Shown here piece after piece: positions 37,743 to 51,268 of a stretch of 64,000 nt of DNA. Origin of the DNA: Lasiosphaeria ovina (Eukaryota; Ascomycota; Sordariomycetes; Sordariales; Lasiosphaeriaceae). Numbering within the stretch: the stretch's first letter is position 1; each line of letters starts with the position of its first letter. Location of the stretch: positions 682,001 through 746,000 of the forward strand of contig JAULSN010000006.1 of assembly GCA_033439765.1 (NCBI GenBank), in the 5' to 3' direction. Made by a program: the position numbers and the translations under genes. The notes below the pieces were generated by a model. That model did not search any database, had not been told where the DNA came from, and saw only the letters and a program-made list of their open reading frames with translations.

Positions 37743-39860
37743 TCACACAGACTCTTGAACGCCAAGCTTTAATTCCTCAAAATGCTCCTGCTGTTCAATG
37801 GCTAGCTTGCCCCCGACGTCGCTAATAATGGTCAAGATCAGGCTGTAGTTGTTGTAGAGGAAGCGATCGCGCTTGCGCTTGTCGGCACCGAGCGTGGCAT
37901 GGGCGACCTTGGTCAAGAAGCCCTCCATGTCGGTTCGCAGGCGGCGCAGGCTGATGACAACGGGCTCGTCGTCGCCAAACTCGGTGCTGAGCGCCAAGAT
38001 GCCGTGTAGGAGCTGACCGAAGCGCTGGGTGATAACGTGTGGAGCGGCCGAAGCTGCCTTGGCGCTGGCAGCCGACGGGGCGCGGGACGGCAGGGCCGCC
38101 GTCAGAGTCTTGACCGATTCGCAGTGTGCGTCCATGACCATCTGGAGGCGTGGCCACAGGACCATGGCGGTGCCGTTGATGTAACCGTCGACCGCCGGGA
38201 TGCGCCGCCGCTGCAGCTCAAAGACAAAGTGCTGGTTGAGGCGGACACACAGTAGTAATCCGAGCCCATCAAACGTGTCGGCGACCAGCTGTTTGGTTAA
38301 ACCCTGGCCCATGGAGAAGGTGGGCTCGAAGATGTAGTTGAAATGGCGCGATATGGCGGAGAATGAGAGCGCCGGGGTGAAAAAAGCGGCGAGAAACGTG
38401 TATTCCGCTGTGGCGTTGTCGATCAGAGCCAGGTTGAAATTGCGGAAGGGAACTTCGAGATAGTGCATTGACTGGTCTTCTTCCGCCAGGTAGGACGACA
38501 AGGCAACCTGGTTGTTGGTTTTGAGCATGTCTATCCTCCTCCCGAGGTTGAAGGCATCGTGGGGAGCGCCCGCCAGTTTCGAGCTAGAGAGGACAGTAGC
38601 TCTCCTCGAAACGTCATCGTGGCCGAGAACGTCATTCTTGTCGAGTATATGGAGTTTGATTTTCTCCAGCGCTTTTGCGTAACGGGTGAACTGGTTAAGA
38701 TAGTACCAGCGCATTGTGTTCATGTAGGCGAGGCATATCTCGCCGCCAAGTACGGGTTGGTGCCGCTGTAGGAATGAGAACAGGTCCTTGAACTTCAAGA
38801 AGTTCTGCTGCTGGATAATTTGGGCATTGATCTGAGGCGATCGCAAGGCCTTGATCTGGGCTACCAAGAAGTCTCGTATTCGTTCAATCGCCTGCCCGAG
38901 TTAGCAGCAGGCTCGGCAAACTCAAGGCCATGCTTCTCGTTACCTTGAGTATCAATTTCTCCAACAGGGGGCCTGTATCAGCCATGGCCTTGCTTTGTAT
39001 TTGCTGTGCATTCTTCTTGTGATTCGTAGCCCTCTTGTCCACCTCAGCGAGTACCTTAACCCATGCTTCGTCTATGTGCCCCTCGGATATTTTGGACACC
39101 ACAAGAGGCGACACGCTCAGCTCCTCCACGACGGGGCCAAGGCCCTTCTCCACGGCCTTCCGATTCTCCAACCTGACATTCAGGGCAGTCGAGCGGGCTT
39201 GCAGACTTTCAATGTCGGCGGAAACGGCGGCCAGGTCGTTGCGAAAGCTGGTGAGATTCGTCTCGACCGAGGACAAGATGTCATCGCATGCCTGGATCGA
39301 CCGATGCAGCTCTTCGAACTTAGCCTTGTCTCGCTCATCTATGCGACGGATCATGTGAGCACTCGCAGGGCTAGGAACCACGGGGCGGGTGTTCGCAGGG
39401 ACCTACAGTCTTCTACGGTCTGAGATTTGTATGTCTCTTCTTCTTGGGCGCCCTCCTGGGTTGCCAGCTCATGCAGAGCTAGACCGCCAAAGTCGAAGTC
39501 GAACTCCAAATCATCGTCAGTTATACGCCAAGCCTGCCCCTCGTCCGAAACCGGGCTGTCGGGAGTAGGGCCGAGGATCCTGGCGAGGATCTCTTCGGGG
39601 TCGGGCGCGTCGTCGACGGTGGAGGACTGCTTCAGGGTGGAGCCGTTGGCACGTTTGGACGAGGCCAGGAGCGAGGAAGACGAATCATTCGACAGCAGCG
39701 ACAGCGTCGACCCCCTCGAACTAATTCCAGGTCGTTGTGATGTCAGATACGGCCCTCTTGCGCTCGAGGTGCGACGAGGCATGGGCGATATCGGTCGGCT
39801 GTTTGGCTGAGGCGATGGGCTGCCAGAGTGCTGCTGACCAGCCAGTCGGTCAAGCCACAT
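37743..39860 (-). CDS. VPS52: GARP complex subunit VPS52
   Basis: Subunit of GARP, the tether for retrograde endosome-to-Golgi vesicles at the trans-Golgi. Exons 39860-39407, 39338-38944, 38891-37743; 665 residues. The first 110 residues are a Ser/Pro-rich disordered lead with an acidic patch (DDDLEFDFDFGGLALHEL). The next ~120 form a coiled coil (FEELHRSIQACDDILSSVE, DIESLQARS). The rest is the helical CATCHR fold typical of Vps52/Sac2 (FLKFKDLFSFLQRHQP, AYMNTMRWYYLNQFTRYAKAL, DRFLYNNYSLILTII). Both introns are short (68 and 52 nt). ATG at 39860 is the first in frame. Confidence 0.92.
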
Positions 39861-41141
39861 GGTGAAGCCAGATGGGCCGCATAGGGCCAGCCACGAGACA
39901 CTGAATTGGTGGCAAGGGCAAGGGAAAGGGCAGGTCGAGGGGCAAGGGCCCGCCTTGGAGCTGATCTTTATGCTACGCAGTATTCGTAGATGCGAAGGCG
40001 AGACGCGGTTTTAGCTGGCCGCGTTATTCGATCCCATTTCCCGGACGGCGATGTGCGGGACACCAGGACTCGTGGTCTGGATCCATAATAAGCTGCGACG
40101 TGGTGGCTTTGCGCCTGTAGCTCAATCCCAAAACCCCGGAACAAGGCTGCCCAGTGGCCGCTCAGCCAAGACGAGACCGCACCTCAAGGATGATCGCTCC
40201 TTGATTGGTCGTCTCTAAGCCACCACCTTGCCGCGGCCAAGCTGCGTTGGGCCTCGCCCAAGGCTACGCTGCACGCTGGGCCTGGGCAAGGTGGGGCAGC
40301 AAGATTCCCATTTTTATTTTGGGCTGGACAACCCTGGCGGGAGTGACTTCGAGCACACGGCGGGGACGGGAGTTTGGCAGTTGCCATGATGCGAAAGATA
40401 CGTTGGCGGGTCGCACAAACATCTAGCAGTGCGCTCATCTTCTTTCTTCTGCTGGCCTCGAGCGAAACCTGAGGACACAGAAGAAGAAAAGCTGCTTACT
40501 CTGATCTGACACCATAACCTCCGGTGGCAACCAGGTACTACCTAGTGTAGCTAAGCCGGCTTCACGTCAAAATCCGACCAGGCCTAACAAGTTCGGGACC
40601 AGGGTGGGGCTCTAATCCGAATCAAAAAGCTTCTAGGTTCCCAATGCGCCCAGCTAAAGTAGAGCTTACCTTAAGTTTTGAGTGCCAGACTGAGAGGCGA
40701 AAATGGAGAAGAGAAACCTAACAAGCTGCCCTCTCTTGGTGCGAAATTAATTGAAGAGCGGGCCCAAGGAGAAAAAAATTGGAGTTAGTAAAAAGAATTT
40801 CGAGTGACCTAACCATGTTGGGTAACTAGCTCAAAACCCACCACAGATTCAGAAAACTCAGCGGCCTGGGGGTCCCATAGGCAGGCGCAAACACTTTAGC
40901 ACTGCACTCGCTGTGGTGAGGGAGGAGGGGCTAAGGAATTCGCGGGGGGCGCTGCCTTTTTTTCTTCTCCGTCCGTCCTTCAAAAGCAGGATAATTTTCC
41001 CAAACCTCCCCTCCCGCTCTGATCACCCATCCGCATCTCCTCCCCTCTTTTGGTGCTCTCGACATCTTCTTGGGCTCTGCCGCATCCCTCTCCTACTCTC
41101 TTCTCTCGCCAGACGCAGTATCATTTGTCAATTCGCCCAAC
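39861..41141. other. Divergent spacer, VPS52 / eIF5A
   Basis: 1.3 kb shared upstream region. The last 225 bp before eIF5A (about 40917-41141) are a pyrimidine-rich leader typical of highly expressed translation genes. A G/C-rich patch near 40200-40300 has partial self-complementarity. No gene is supported. Confidence 0.5.
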
Positions 41142-41988
41142 ATGTCTGACGGCGATGTAAGTGCAGTGCCCTGTTGCGAATGCGCATCCATTTGGCTTGG
41201 TTTTTTTTTTGTTGTGCGCTTGGGCGAGAAAAATCCACCCCGCATCGCGCCAGCCCCACGATACATGAGCCTGGGCACATGTCCTGCTGTCGCGAGGGCA
41301 GCTCTCGAGGACGACCACAATGCCTACCCCGCCTGCCTGCGCCCGCAAAATGCTTCTCAGCTGGTCGAGTTGCTGCTAACGCTCCTTGTCTAACAGCATG
41401 AGACCTTCGAGTCTGCCGATGCCGGTGCGTCGGAGACGTTCCCCATGCAGTGTTCGGCTCTGCGCAAGAACGGCTTCGTCGTGATCAAGTCTCGCCCCTG
41501 CAAGATTGTCGAGATGTCCACCTCCAAGACCGGCAAGCACGGTCACGCCAAGGTCCATCTCGTCGCTATTGATATCTTTACCAACAAGAAGCTTGAGGAT
41601 CTGTGCCCGTCCACCCACAACATGGACGTCCCCGTCGTGAAGCGCGAGGAATATCAGCTCGTACGCTCCACCCAGACTTCTACCTATTGTTCGCAACAGA
41701 CAGGCTAACCCACTATGCAGATCAACATCGATGACGGCTTCCTTAATCTCATTGACAGCAACGGTAACGAGAAGAACGACGTCCGCCTGCCCGACAACGA
41801 GTTTGGCGAGAAGGCCGAGCAATTCTTCAACGATGACAAGGATACCAGTAAGTTCCCTTCGCCTGGCTGAGTGCCCAACATTTCTTGGTGTAAGGAACGT
41901 GTACTAATGCTGTTCTTCTCTAGTGATCACCATCCAGACCGCCATGGGCGAGCAGGGTGTTGTTGATGTTAAGGAGGCTTCCAAGTAA
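41142..41988 (+). CDS. eIF5A: Translation factor eIF5A
   Basis: Hypusinated factor that helps peptide bond formation and translation termination. Exons 41142-41156, 41397-41660, 41721-41847, 41924-41988; 156 residues. The first exon encodes only MSDGD, and a 240-nt intron follows, long for this genome. Seen: the hypusine loop [12 protein letters not shown] with the modified Lys at about 52, the N-terminal SH3-like barrel and the C-terminal OB fold ending VVDVKEASK. Internal frames in intron 1 are shadows. Confidence 0.97.
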
Positions 41989-44558
41989 AGGAGGAGGTCT
42001 TTGGACTTTTGAGGACACGGACACTTGTTCAACAATGGCAGTCGCCTGCCTCTGTTGTCGCCGGGTTTTTTTGGCCGGCTGAGACATATCTCCCTGATGT
42101 TTCTTTGGCCTTGTCCTATATCCGGGTTTCCCATGGTCGATGTCCCATGATTCCAATCTGGACACTGTTTATGCTGGGTATAGGACGCGCGGTCTTGCAC
42201 CACTCGCACTGAACTGACGCCTGCTTTCTTTCCCTTGTCTCTTGAGCACATGCATTCTATCACACCGTGATCTTCCTGTGGGACCCAGAAAAGGTGGCCG
42301 CTGGCGAGTAGTGCTAACACCGTCGGATAGAATTTAAGAGCATTTCCGGTGATGCTGAGCCCCATGCGAACCTTTGAGGTTTGTGAAGATAACTAGGTGT
42401 GTGTAGAGTCATATGTAAAACCATGTCATTGGGCTGAATGTTGGCTATGCTGGCCTGTGGTGCGAGTCCGCTCTGGCAGTGTATCAGACGACCTGGGCTA
42501 CAGACCAAATACAAAAGAAGGGCGGAAGAGATAAGAACGGGGAAAGGGAAGAAAACATTTACAGGCTGATCGAAGCCCGGATGAGGTGCCATCCGTCTAA
42601 TGGGTGCCTGCCAGTTATTGACAGCTATACCATGTAACCATTTCTGCTCTCGGACGAACACCTTTAGTTTGTTCATCCCGGGTTCCAAGCTTTACGTAAG
42701 AGTGAGTCCCTGGACCACTGGACCAGTCCGGTCCTGACAGGCTTGGGAAAAGAAAAGCCACCGGAATCTGTGAAGGAGAACACCGACAGATTGCCGAGGT
42801 CAAGACCAGGTACGTAGGTCTAACCACCCCCTATATTGGGAGATTATCTTTGTTTATACAGCTTTGAATCCCACAGAAATCGTCATATAATCTCCTATTG
42901 CGTGGCCTGTTGATATCGATAGCATCTCCCAGCTAAGCGGCTCCCAGTAGACGTAAGTCCCTGATCAAATAGGTAGATGCGTAATCTCGAGAGTTGATGT
43001 ATTATGAATGGCAAATGCGTAATATTTTCTGCTGAATCTTGGTCGACCGAGGCCTAATCTCTCTAGGGTTAGCGATAAATCTCTGATGGGAGGAATCATG
43101 TGAAGCCAGAGATTTTTCTGTGCCCTAGGCGAGAACTTTGACTTTGCATTGCGGCGGTAAAAGTTGGTGACTCGACCGGTATGACTCCTTCGTTAGTGTT
43201 TTAAATGCTTGACCTTCCTGTTCCGTGGCGGCAAATTCCTGATTATGTTCCTCTTCGTGTATGTGGTGGTGGGTATGAGCCATACCTACCTATTGTTACG
43301 GTAAACTGGACACCGTGGAAGCCCTAGAGTCGAAAAAACAGCACGAGCTCTTATGAATTGAAGATAATTTGAAGAAGCTCGTCACTTCATTGTGTTATGC
43401 TGGCGTCGAGTTTGTCGACGAAACAGTAAAACAGTCTTGTCTTCGTAGACACTTCGGATTTTACTTGTAGGGTTTCCAACCTACCAGGCTTGACATTAAC
43501 TAGAACACCTAATGCCTTTGAACCTGCTATGAATAAGTCATGATGCAAGTCAAACCACTGCTGCCATTTGCTCGTCCGTGACGGATATCTCAACCCGACT
43601 TCGATGGCTCGGCTCGATCTCGGACTTGTATCAGGGTCGAAAGGAGGACAGTTGCAATGGTTATCTAAGCCGCTTTCCGACGGGCTGTACGAATACGATC
43701 CTTGAATGATTGTCTGCGTAGTGCTTGGGCAGATATGTTATGTGTTTTGAGAAGAATACTGTCATGGAAAACCCGCTGCCCGGACGTTTGTGGTCAAGGG
43801 AAACGATGTTGGAGATATATCAGTCATGGGCTGTAGCGAGTTACCTACCACGAGTCATATTCTAGTGGGGAAATGTCTTAGAACTTGGAAGCCCTAGCAA
43901 TTGTTGGGCCTTTCTTCCCTTGAATCTATCAAGTCTTTGTCATGTGGTCTGAGCCGGGCGAAGGTCGTTGTTTAAGACACACAGAGAAACGTGCATGAGC
44001 GTTCATCCCGATCCACCGTGTCCGGGCAGGATTTCCAATCAGATCTCGGTTGGGATATTTCCCCATTAAATCTGCTTGTCTCCTTCTCTGTGGTTTCTCT
44101 AAGGTTCTCTGGCTCATAATAGGATATCTAGGTATTTAGTGTGGATTTTTTCTGCGTTGGAGATTTTAGGCTTGATGTGTGTGTGCTGGGAAGGTCAACA
44201 TGGAGTGTGGAGGCGTCCGAAACCTCTTGCCATACAGAAGAATTGGCGGGATGAAAGGATTGCATTCTGCAAGAGAATAAGACTCGATAAATCATGGGAA
44301 GGGGAAGCTGTTTATTTTTCTCACTGGGCAAGAATTTGAATCCGCAGCGCAACGTGCATGCGGAATTAGCTGCAGCATTCTCCTCCAACGAGCTTCTGAG
44401 GTGAGGCAAATCACAAAAACGGTTACTAGTAAGCCGTTGCGAAAGCCGCGAACCTTAGACCGACCATCTAACCCCCAACAACAGCATTCCCTGAAGAAGT
44501 CTTTTCGGCCACCAAAAGACGCAACGCGCCTTCATTTCCCGATTATTATGTCACCGTA
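41989..44558. other. Large A/T-richer spacer
   Basis: 2.6 kb without a gene I can support. 42000-42350 is eIF5A 3' flank. 42830-44400 is A/T-richer than the coding regions and has no long frame. It might hold an old, decayed transposable element, but I see no recognisable element ends or domain. Confidence 0.4.
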
Positions 44559-46803
44559 ATGGCAGATCGCCGCCACCATCGCTTCCCTCGCGGGGAGCAT
44601 TGCGCCGATTGCCCCGCCCGGCGCTGGTATCTCGAGAATGGCCGCAGATACTGTGAAAACGGCCATCAAGTCGAGGTAAGCAACACGTTGGCTGCCAGCC
44701 ACAAAATCATCCCTCATACACCATTCCACAATAAACAGTAGCCTACATTAGTGCGACTTTTGGGGGCTTTATCAGTGACTTCCCCCCGTAAACAATTTCT
44801 AGGGTTTGGGGCAGCAATCTTGAAGCTTTTGCAGGAGACCTTTCTGCCGAGGGCCCCTGGAAGAGTTCCATGAAATGCAACAGAATGGAAGTCACTGAAG
44901 GAACAATCAAGAATCGTACACACGCTCTGATGGGTTGCATCCCCGTGTTCACGGATTATGGAACCGGACGCTATGCTTCTGCAGCCCACTGAAGCACACC
45001 GTTCTGCGCCTGTCCTCCATGCCCACATGCAATGTCCACGCCATCTAACCCATGCATTCCTAATATAGGGATACGTCCAATTCGACGTTGACGACGAAGA
45101 CAACTACAATAGGACCGGTAGGGTCTCGCGCAAGCAGAAGGATATCAGGGAGGCCGAACGCAAGCACCTCTCGGGAAACCAGGCCAGGGGGCTCTACCTC
45201 GCCTGTCTGGGCTTCATCATCCGGAAGCAGGTCGCCTGGCTGGTCAAGAAGAAGGGCCTGCACCCGGAGCTCGAGTCGGTGTGCTGTGACCTCTGGATCC
45301 TCCGCATCCGCGACTTTCCAGGCCTGGCAAAGGATTCGGGCAAGAGCAGCCATGGGAATACCCCCCCTCCTCACCCTGGACCCGATGGCGAGCTGGCCAT
45401 GTTCAGCTCCCAGGTTGAGTTGCCTCCAAATGCTCCCGATGTGCCTCCTTCAAATTTCAGAAAAGGGCCCAAGAGCTGGTTCACCGAGGACTGGGCTCTC
45501 CCTGGCGCCATCGACACTCTGGCCTTGGTTTACCTGGGCTGCCTGTTGCGTCAAGAACCAGTGAGGGTCGGAGACCTCTATCGATGGGCCAAGACCAACC
45601 AGATCCCCTTCATCGGAGCGGTGAGTTTTTTCCCTGCTGGGTCGGTGGTGAGATTTGTCGTTTCATTCATATCACTAACCATCGGGAATCCCAGATCGAC
45701 CTGTTACCACAGGATTGGCGCGAGCGCTTGCCTGGATGGGCTCAGAAATCACTCTTGACCAGATACATCAAGTTTCAGGGATCCGAACTTCATAGAGCGA
45801 TCATAGATCTAATTCGAGGATACAAAGAGAACCGTTGCCTCGAATTCCCAGCAGTGCCAGCCCAGCCGTCACTTCTCCTCTACCTCAAAGACCTCGCGCT
45901 TCCACGTACGTTACCGTCTCCTATAAGTCCTGCAAAAACACCGTGAGTGATCACTAACCTGCAACAACATAGCCGACGTGTATACAACCGTTCAAGACAC
46001 CTGCTCACTTCTCGATACTCGCTTCTCCTTCCCAGCCAGGGGCCCAGATGTAAAATCGCACATGCTTCTCGATATGCCAGATGTGCTCTTAGTGGCGGCC
46101 ATTGTATCAACAGCAAAGCTCCTGTACCCTATGGACGGCAAGGAGCAGTTTTCCCTCGACGATGGCGACCTGCAAACACTCCAAATGAACTGGGAAGTTT
46201 GGGAAGCCGAGTTTATCACGCCGCCAAAGAAATTGGGCAGTTTTGAATTCGAGAAGCTCGGCCCGAACGATATATGGGACTTGAGCAAACAAGAACTACA
46301 CGAGTTCATGAACTGGTTCCAGATAACTCAACTCGACGAGAAGCAGACAGGTTAGACTTCCGTCTTTTTTTCTTCTTCCTTGGCCAACATCACACATGAG
46401 CTAACACCCTGTTTTCGGTGCAGATGAGATGGAGATTGAGCGTATTTTTCCGCTGGAGGCAATACAACCGCTGCCCGAGTTCCAGGACATGACGGACGAG
46501 GAAGTGGAGGCACGCATGAAAAGAGTCCAGAAAGCAATGACGATTGTTCCACCCCGGCCAGACCGAGAGGGCGAAACGAAGCCCGAGATACGGCTGTATC
46601 GATACCCAAGCAGCCTTAAAGGACATGCCAAGCGTTTCTACGAAGTTGCTGCGGAGGTATCTGGGCTCACATTAAAGGACCTTGTCTTTGTAGTGTACAG
46701 CTTTGATCAACTGTTGTTACGACGACAGATCAAAGAGCTGCGGCGACTGAAGAAGGAGGCGACTCGCCGCGAAAAACAAATCAAAAGCGAATCCAAAGCC
46801 TAG
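44559..46803 (+). CDS. RRN7: RNA polymerase I transcription factor RRN7 (TFIIB-like, TAF1B homologue)
   Basis: Core-factor subunit that recruits Pol I to rDNA promoters in the nucleolus. Exons 44559-44675, 45069-45620, 45695-45905, 45973-46350, 46424-46803; 545 residues. The N-terminus carries the Rrn7-type zinc ribbon (Cys15, Cys18, Cys32, His36 in HCADC...YCENGH), then a basic linker, a B-reader-like stretch and two cyclin-like helical domains (ARGLYLACLGFIIRKQVAWLV; DTLALVYLGCLLRQEPVRVG). A basic C-terminal helix (RRLKKEATRREKQIK) ends it. The first intron is 393 nt, far longer than the others in this gene, and could hide an extra exon or alternative start; the frame on both sides is in phase as given. 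Confidence 0.9.
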
Positions 46804-47318
46804 GTTAGGGCGGGGAAATGCCAGGTGGAACTTGTCAGGACTCAGGATTCTGTATCAAGACTTGTCACAGGGAACATGGCAGGAGGGTTGGTTCATTTGC
46901 CCGGGGAGTTAAAGGGCAACTCTGCAACGGGCGCAACTTATATACCCTTTGATTAATGTGCTGCAGCATGATGTAAAATAGGTGGTTTAGACTGGAACTA
47001 GAAATAATTGACAACAAATGCACTCCTACAAGAAAAGAATGCAGGGCTATATGTGTAGACTGCTCGACGCTCGCAGGTTGAGAATATCGAGGTTTTGACT
47101 GTGGACACAGTGCAATTCTGCTATGGAGCTGAGAGCTTTGAAAACTGGGGGGAGCAAGGGTCTACCTTGGACAGTGCGCACCACACTAATTATTACTGTG
47201 CAATTTTTCCTTCGAGCCCTGTCGTGGCCAATTTTGTACCCCACCAGGATTTGCGGGCTGCAGCGCCAACTTTCCCCGACATCACCATCTCACCGAGTAT
47301 TCACGGAAGGCGGACAAG
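46804..47318. other. Upstream region of the ubiquitin-eL40 gene
   Basis: About 515 bp holding the RRN7 3' flank, the promoter and most of the 5' UTR of the ubiquitin fusion gene. No further gene. Confidence 0.5.
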
Positions 47319-48142
<824 letters not shown>

Positions 48143-48780
48143 ACGGCTTCGCTCTCTCTTGGTCGTCATGGACTCTGGCGTCATTGGGTTCTGGGCATGT
48201 GTGGCTTTGGGTTGAGAAAATCGGCTTCGAGGGGGTTTATGATGGCAATTGCGGCTGTGGGCTCTGTATACAACCAACCATAGCATCCAAAGAATGACTC
48301 CTGGCTATCTCACTATTATCTAACTGTTTCTGACGGAGTATGGGCGCAAGTAGGTCGCCTCAGTCGCGCAAGGTGATGTGGTCCGCCAGCAATTCTCGTT
48401 TTATTCGTTCAACGACGAATTGACCATTTTACGGAATGTGGCACGTGACTTTTAGGTGCAAGATGGAGGGGGGGTGGAATTCGCATGCTGTTGGGTGGCT
48501 TGGGTGGGTGTCAGACGAGGCCCGGGGTGGATCTAGCGCAGAGCTGCAGATGGGTCTTCCCGAAACGATCTTGGGCGGATCCCTACACGACAGACACAAG
48601 CTGTCTTGAAGTTCTCGTGTCCCCACGCGCTCTCGACGACAACGAATCCTTCGCTGCATTCACCACGAATTGCCCAAGGCAGTTTGCTTGCGCACAGTGG
48701 GTGGAACATACACTATTTCTTTAGCAGCATTCGAGCATCCGAGGTTTCAGCAGTGGTGGAAAGTGGAAATAAAGGACACG
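48143..48780. other. Spacer, ubiquitin-eL40 to YIP1-family gene
   Basis: About 640 bp holding 3' flank and promoter. A frame that opens upstream of 48781 in the same direction is not needed by the YIP1 product. Confidence 0.5.
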
Positions 48781-49871
48781 ATGTCGGGCTCTGGCTATGA
48801 CGCTGTCGTGGACGTAGACGACGAGGTCAGCACATGCAACTCTCTCCACCTATCTATTACTCCCTCGCTCGCCATCTATAAGCTCCTGATTTCATGCGCT
48901 GACGAGCCACCTCTTTCTAAAAACAACAGGGCGACCTTGGCCATACCGACCTGCAAGAGGACCTCGAGTTCCACAACTCAAACTTCTCCGAGACGACACC
49001 GGCGCTGCGCAAGGGCGGGCCCGGCGGCGCCTCCTCCTCGACTGGCGGCCTTCCGCTGCCCGTCACGGCGTCGTCGGGGGCCGGCCCCGGCGCGGCCAGC
49101 GTCGGCGGCAAGCGCTTTCTCTGGTCCATCTCGTACTACGCCCAGTTCTTCGACGTCGACACGTCGTCGGTGCTCGCCCGCTGCTGGGCCGCGCTCTACC
49201 CGCGCGCGAACTTCCTCGACGTCCTCGACGGCAACCCCGACCTGTACGGGCCCTTCTGGATCGCCACCACCGTCGTCCTGTTCCTCTTCCTCGGCGGCAC
49301 CATCAGCGGCTACCTGGCGTCGATCGGCGGGCCGCCGTTTGCGTACGACTTCAAGCTGCTCAGCGGTGAGTGTTTTTGGTTCCTGTCCCGAGAAATATTT
49401 ATATACAGGCCATTTTTGAAAGTGTTTTTTTTTTTTACTGACGTTTGAGGACGATGCATTTCAGGCGCCGCCGGCCTCATCTACGGCTACACGTTTGTCA
49501 TCCCCGTGGTGCTGTACCTGGCGCTGCGGTACTTTGGGTCCGAGAGCGCGAACCTCCTCGAGTGCTGGGCCCTCTACGGCTACGCGAACCTCATCTGGAT
49601 CCCCGTCGCCCTCATCAGCTGGTCGCCGCTCACCATCCTCAACTGGCTGTTCGTCGGCATCGGCTTCGGCGTCTCGGTCGCCTTCCTGCTGCGCAACCTG
49701 TACCCCGTCCTCAACGCCACCGACCGCCAGACCAGCAAGGTGCTGCTGGTCCTGGTGCTGGCGCTGCACTTTGGCCTCGCCATCGCCATCAAGGTCCTCT
49801 TCTTTGCGCACGGCAGCCCCGCGCGCCCTGATGACGGCGGGGACTCTGGGGCTGGCGATGGGAGTGGATAG
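48781..49871 (+). CDS. YIP1-family membrane protein (YIPF1/2, Yip5-like)
   Basis: Golgi/ER multi-pass protein that interacts with Rab GTPases in vesicle traffic. Exons 48781-48825, 48930-49365, 49465-49871; 295 residues. The first ~100 residues are acidic then Gly/Ser/Ala-rich and disordered. A conserved YYAQFFDVDTSSVLARC lead follows, then five hydrophobic segments (ATTVVLFLFLGGTI, AGLIYGYTFVIPVVLYLAL, NLIWIPVALISW, LTILNWLFVGIGF, VLLVLVLALHF). The family signature of YIPF1/2 is the FDVDT segment. It is shared by the yeast protein Yip5, but I do not assign that symbol. Confidence 0.85.
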
Positions 49872-50296
49872 GATGTCGGGTCGAGCTAGAAAGGAGCCGT
49901 TGTGTAACATTCCATGGGCGCGCTGATTGTTAACTATCATGTTGTCGCACTTGTCATTCAGCAGGGATGCGCAGTCAGGGCGTCCTCGGCGTTCTGGGAA
50001 GGTCTGGGCTGTATTTTGATGTGTTGTTGTAATAACACCAGTGCTCTGGCTGTATTATGAATTGGTTAGACTGACTACCTATGATATCTGCTAAGCTTCA
50101 TATTTATCGGGCCGCAACCAAATTAAACTCTTTATATTTGTTTCCGGCTCTCAAGCATATACAGCTCCCTGACAATATTCTGAGGACTGACGAGGAGAGA
50201 GGCCGGTGCAGTAAACAACTTCGTACCGTGCCGTGCTATATCTACCTAGGTAGGTAGGTAAGTAGGTAGGTAGGTAGGGCCGGGGTAGGCATCCTC
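49872..50296. other. 3' spacer between converging genes
   Basis: About 425 bp. The right part (50245-50277) is a (TAGG)n microsatellite, GGTAGGTAAGTAGG-type, just after the rhodanese stop. Confidence 0.6.
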
Positions 50297-51268
50297 CTAA
50301 TGTTGCACCTTGCCGCCCTTCTCCACCCAGTCCAGCCAGCTACCCGGGTACTCGCCCACCGACGTCCAGCCGGCGTCCCGCGCCAGCCCCGCCGCCGCCC
50401 GGCTGCGCACCCCGGCCTTGCAGTACATGACCACCTCGGTCGCCGGGCTCGGCCGCGGGTACCCGAACCGGTCCTCGAACTCGTCCGCGCTGATGTGGAA
50501 GCTGTCGGGCGCCGTCGTGATCGGCACGTTGATCGCCCCCGGGATCCGGCCTGTTTGCTGGAGCTCGTGCGGCTCGCGCGCATCTGTGTGCGTGGGTGGG
50601 TTGGAGGTTAGCGATGGGGTGCGTGTGTGTTGTTGGGGGGATGATATATACCGATGAGCACCGCGCCAGGTTTGGAGGACTGGATTAGCTTGTTGATCTG
50701 TGCCCGGTCTGTCAGCGGGTGGACGGTGTCATCATGTCTTCTTCAATCTCCATGTCCTGATGCTAATGGGCCATTCGTCCGAGAGACACGTCCAGGTCGC
50801 AGTGGGTAGGTAGGTAGAAGAGATGGTCTGCGTAAGGGTACGTCTCCAGGACGCACGTCTCCCACCCAACCCACCCCCCAGATCCCAGATCAGATCTCGC
50901 CCACTTCATTTCCTCCCTGGCAAAGATATCTGGTAGCAACGCACCGCTTCAAAGTCCCAGATCTTGCTCGGCTTGTCGTCGGCAGCAGCGCCAGAGGGGG
51001 GAGCAGCAGCCGCATCCTGGGAATAGCGCGCCACATGCGCCGGGCCGAACAGTGTTGATCGGGACGCAGCTATGGATACAAGCCCCGGGCGACGGCTTGC
51101 TGGTATCCTCGTCCTTGCCGTCGCTGCGCCCGTGGCCGAGTAGTGGCGCGCGCTGTCCCTGCTGGCGAGCGCGATCGAGCGCAAGCTTGTCCTCGCAGCC
51201 GCAGTAGGGAGGAGAGTTGCGGCGCTCGAGGCACGCAAAAGGTAGGCAATTGGTCGCCTGGACGCCAT
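50297..51268 (-). CDS. Mitochondrial single-domain rhodanese
   Basis: Sulphurtransferase-like protein, probably mitochondrial. Exons 51268-50945, 50697-50652, 50583-50297; 218 residues. The first ~90 residues are rich in Arg, Ser and Ala and lack acidic residues, which is a good mitochondrial targeting peptide. The rhodanese domain starts at INKLIQSSKPGAVLIDAREPHELQ and has the catalytic loop CKAGVRSR with Cys about 178, ending SWLDWVEKGG. A 46-nt exon lies between introns of 247 and 68 nt. Resembles the yeast Rdl-type proteins. The exact substrate is unknown. Confidence 0.85.
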
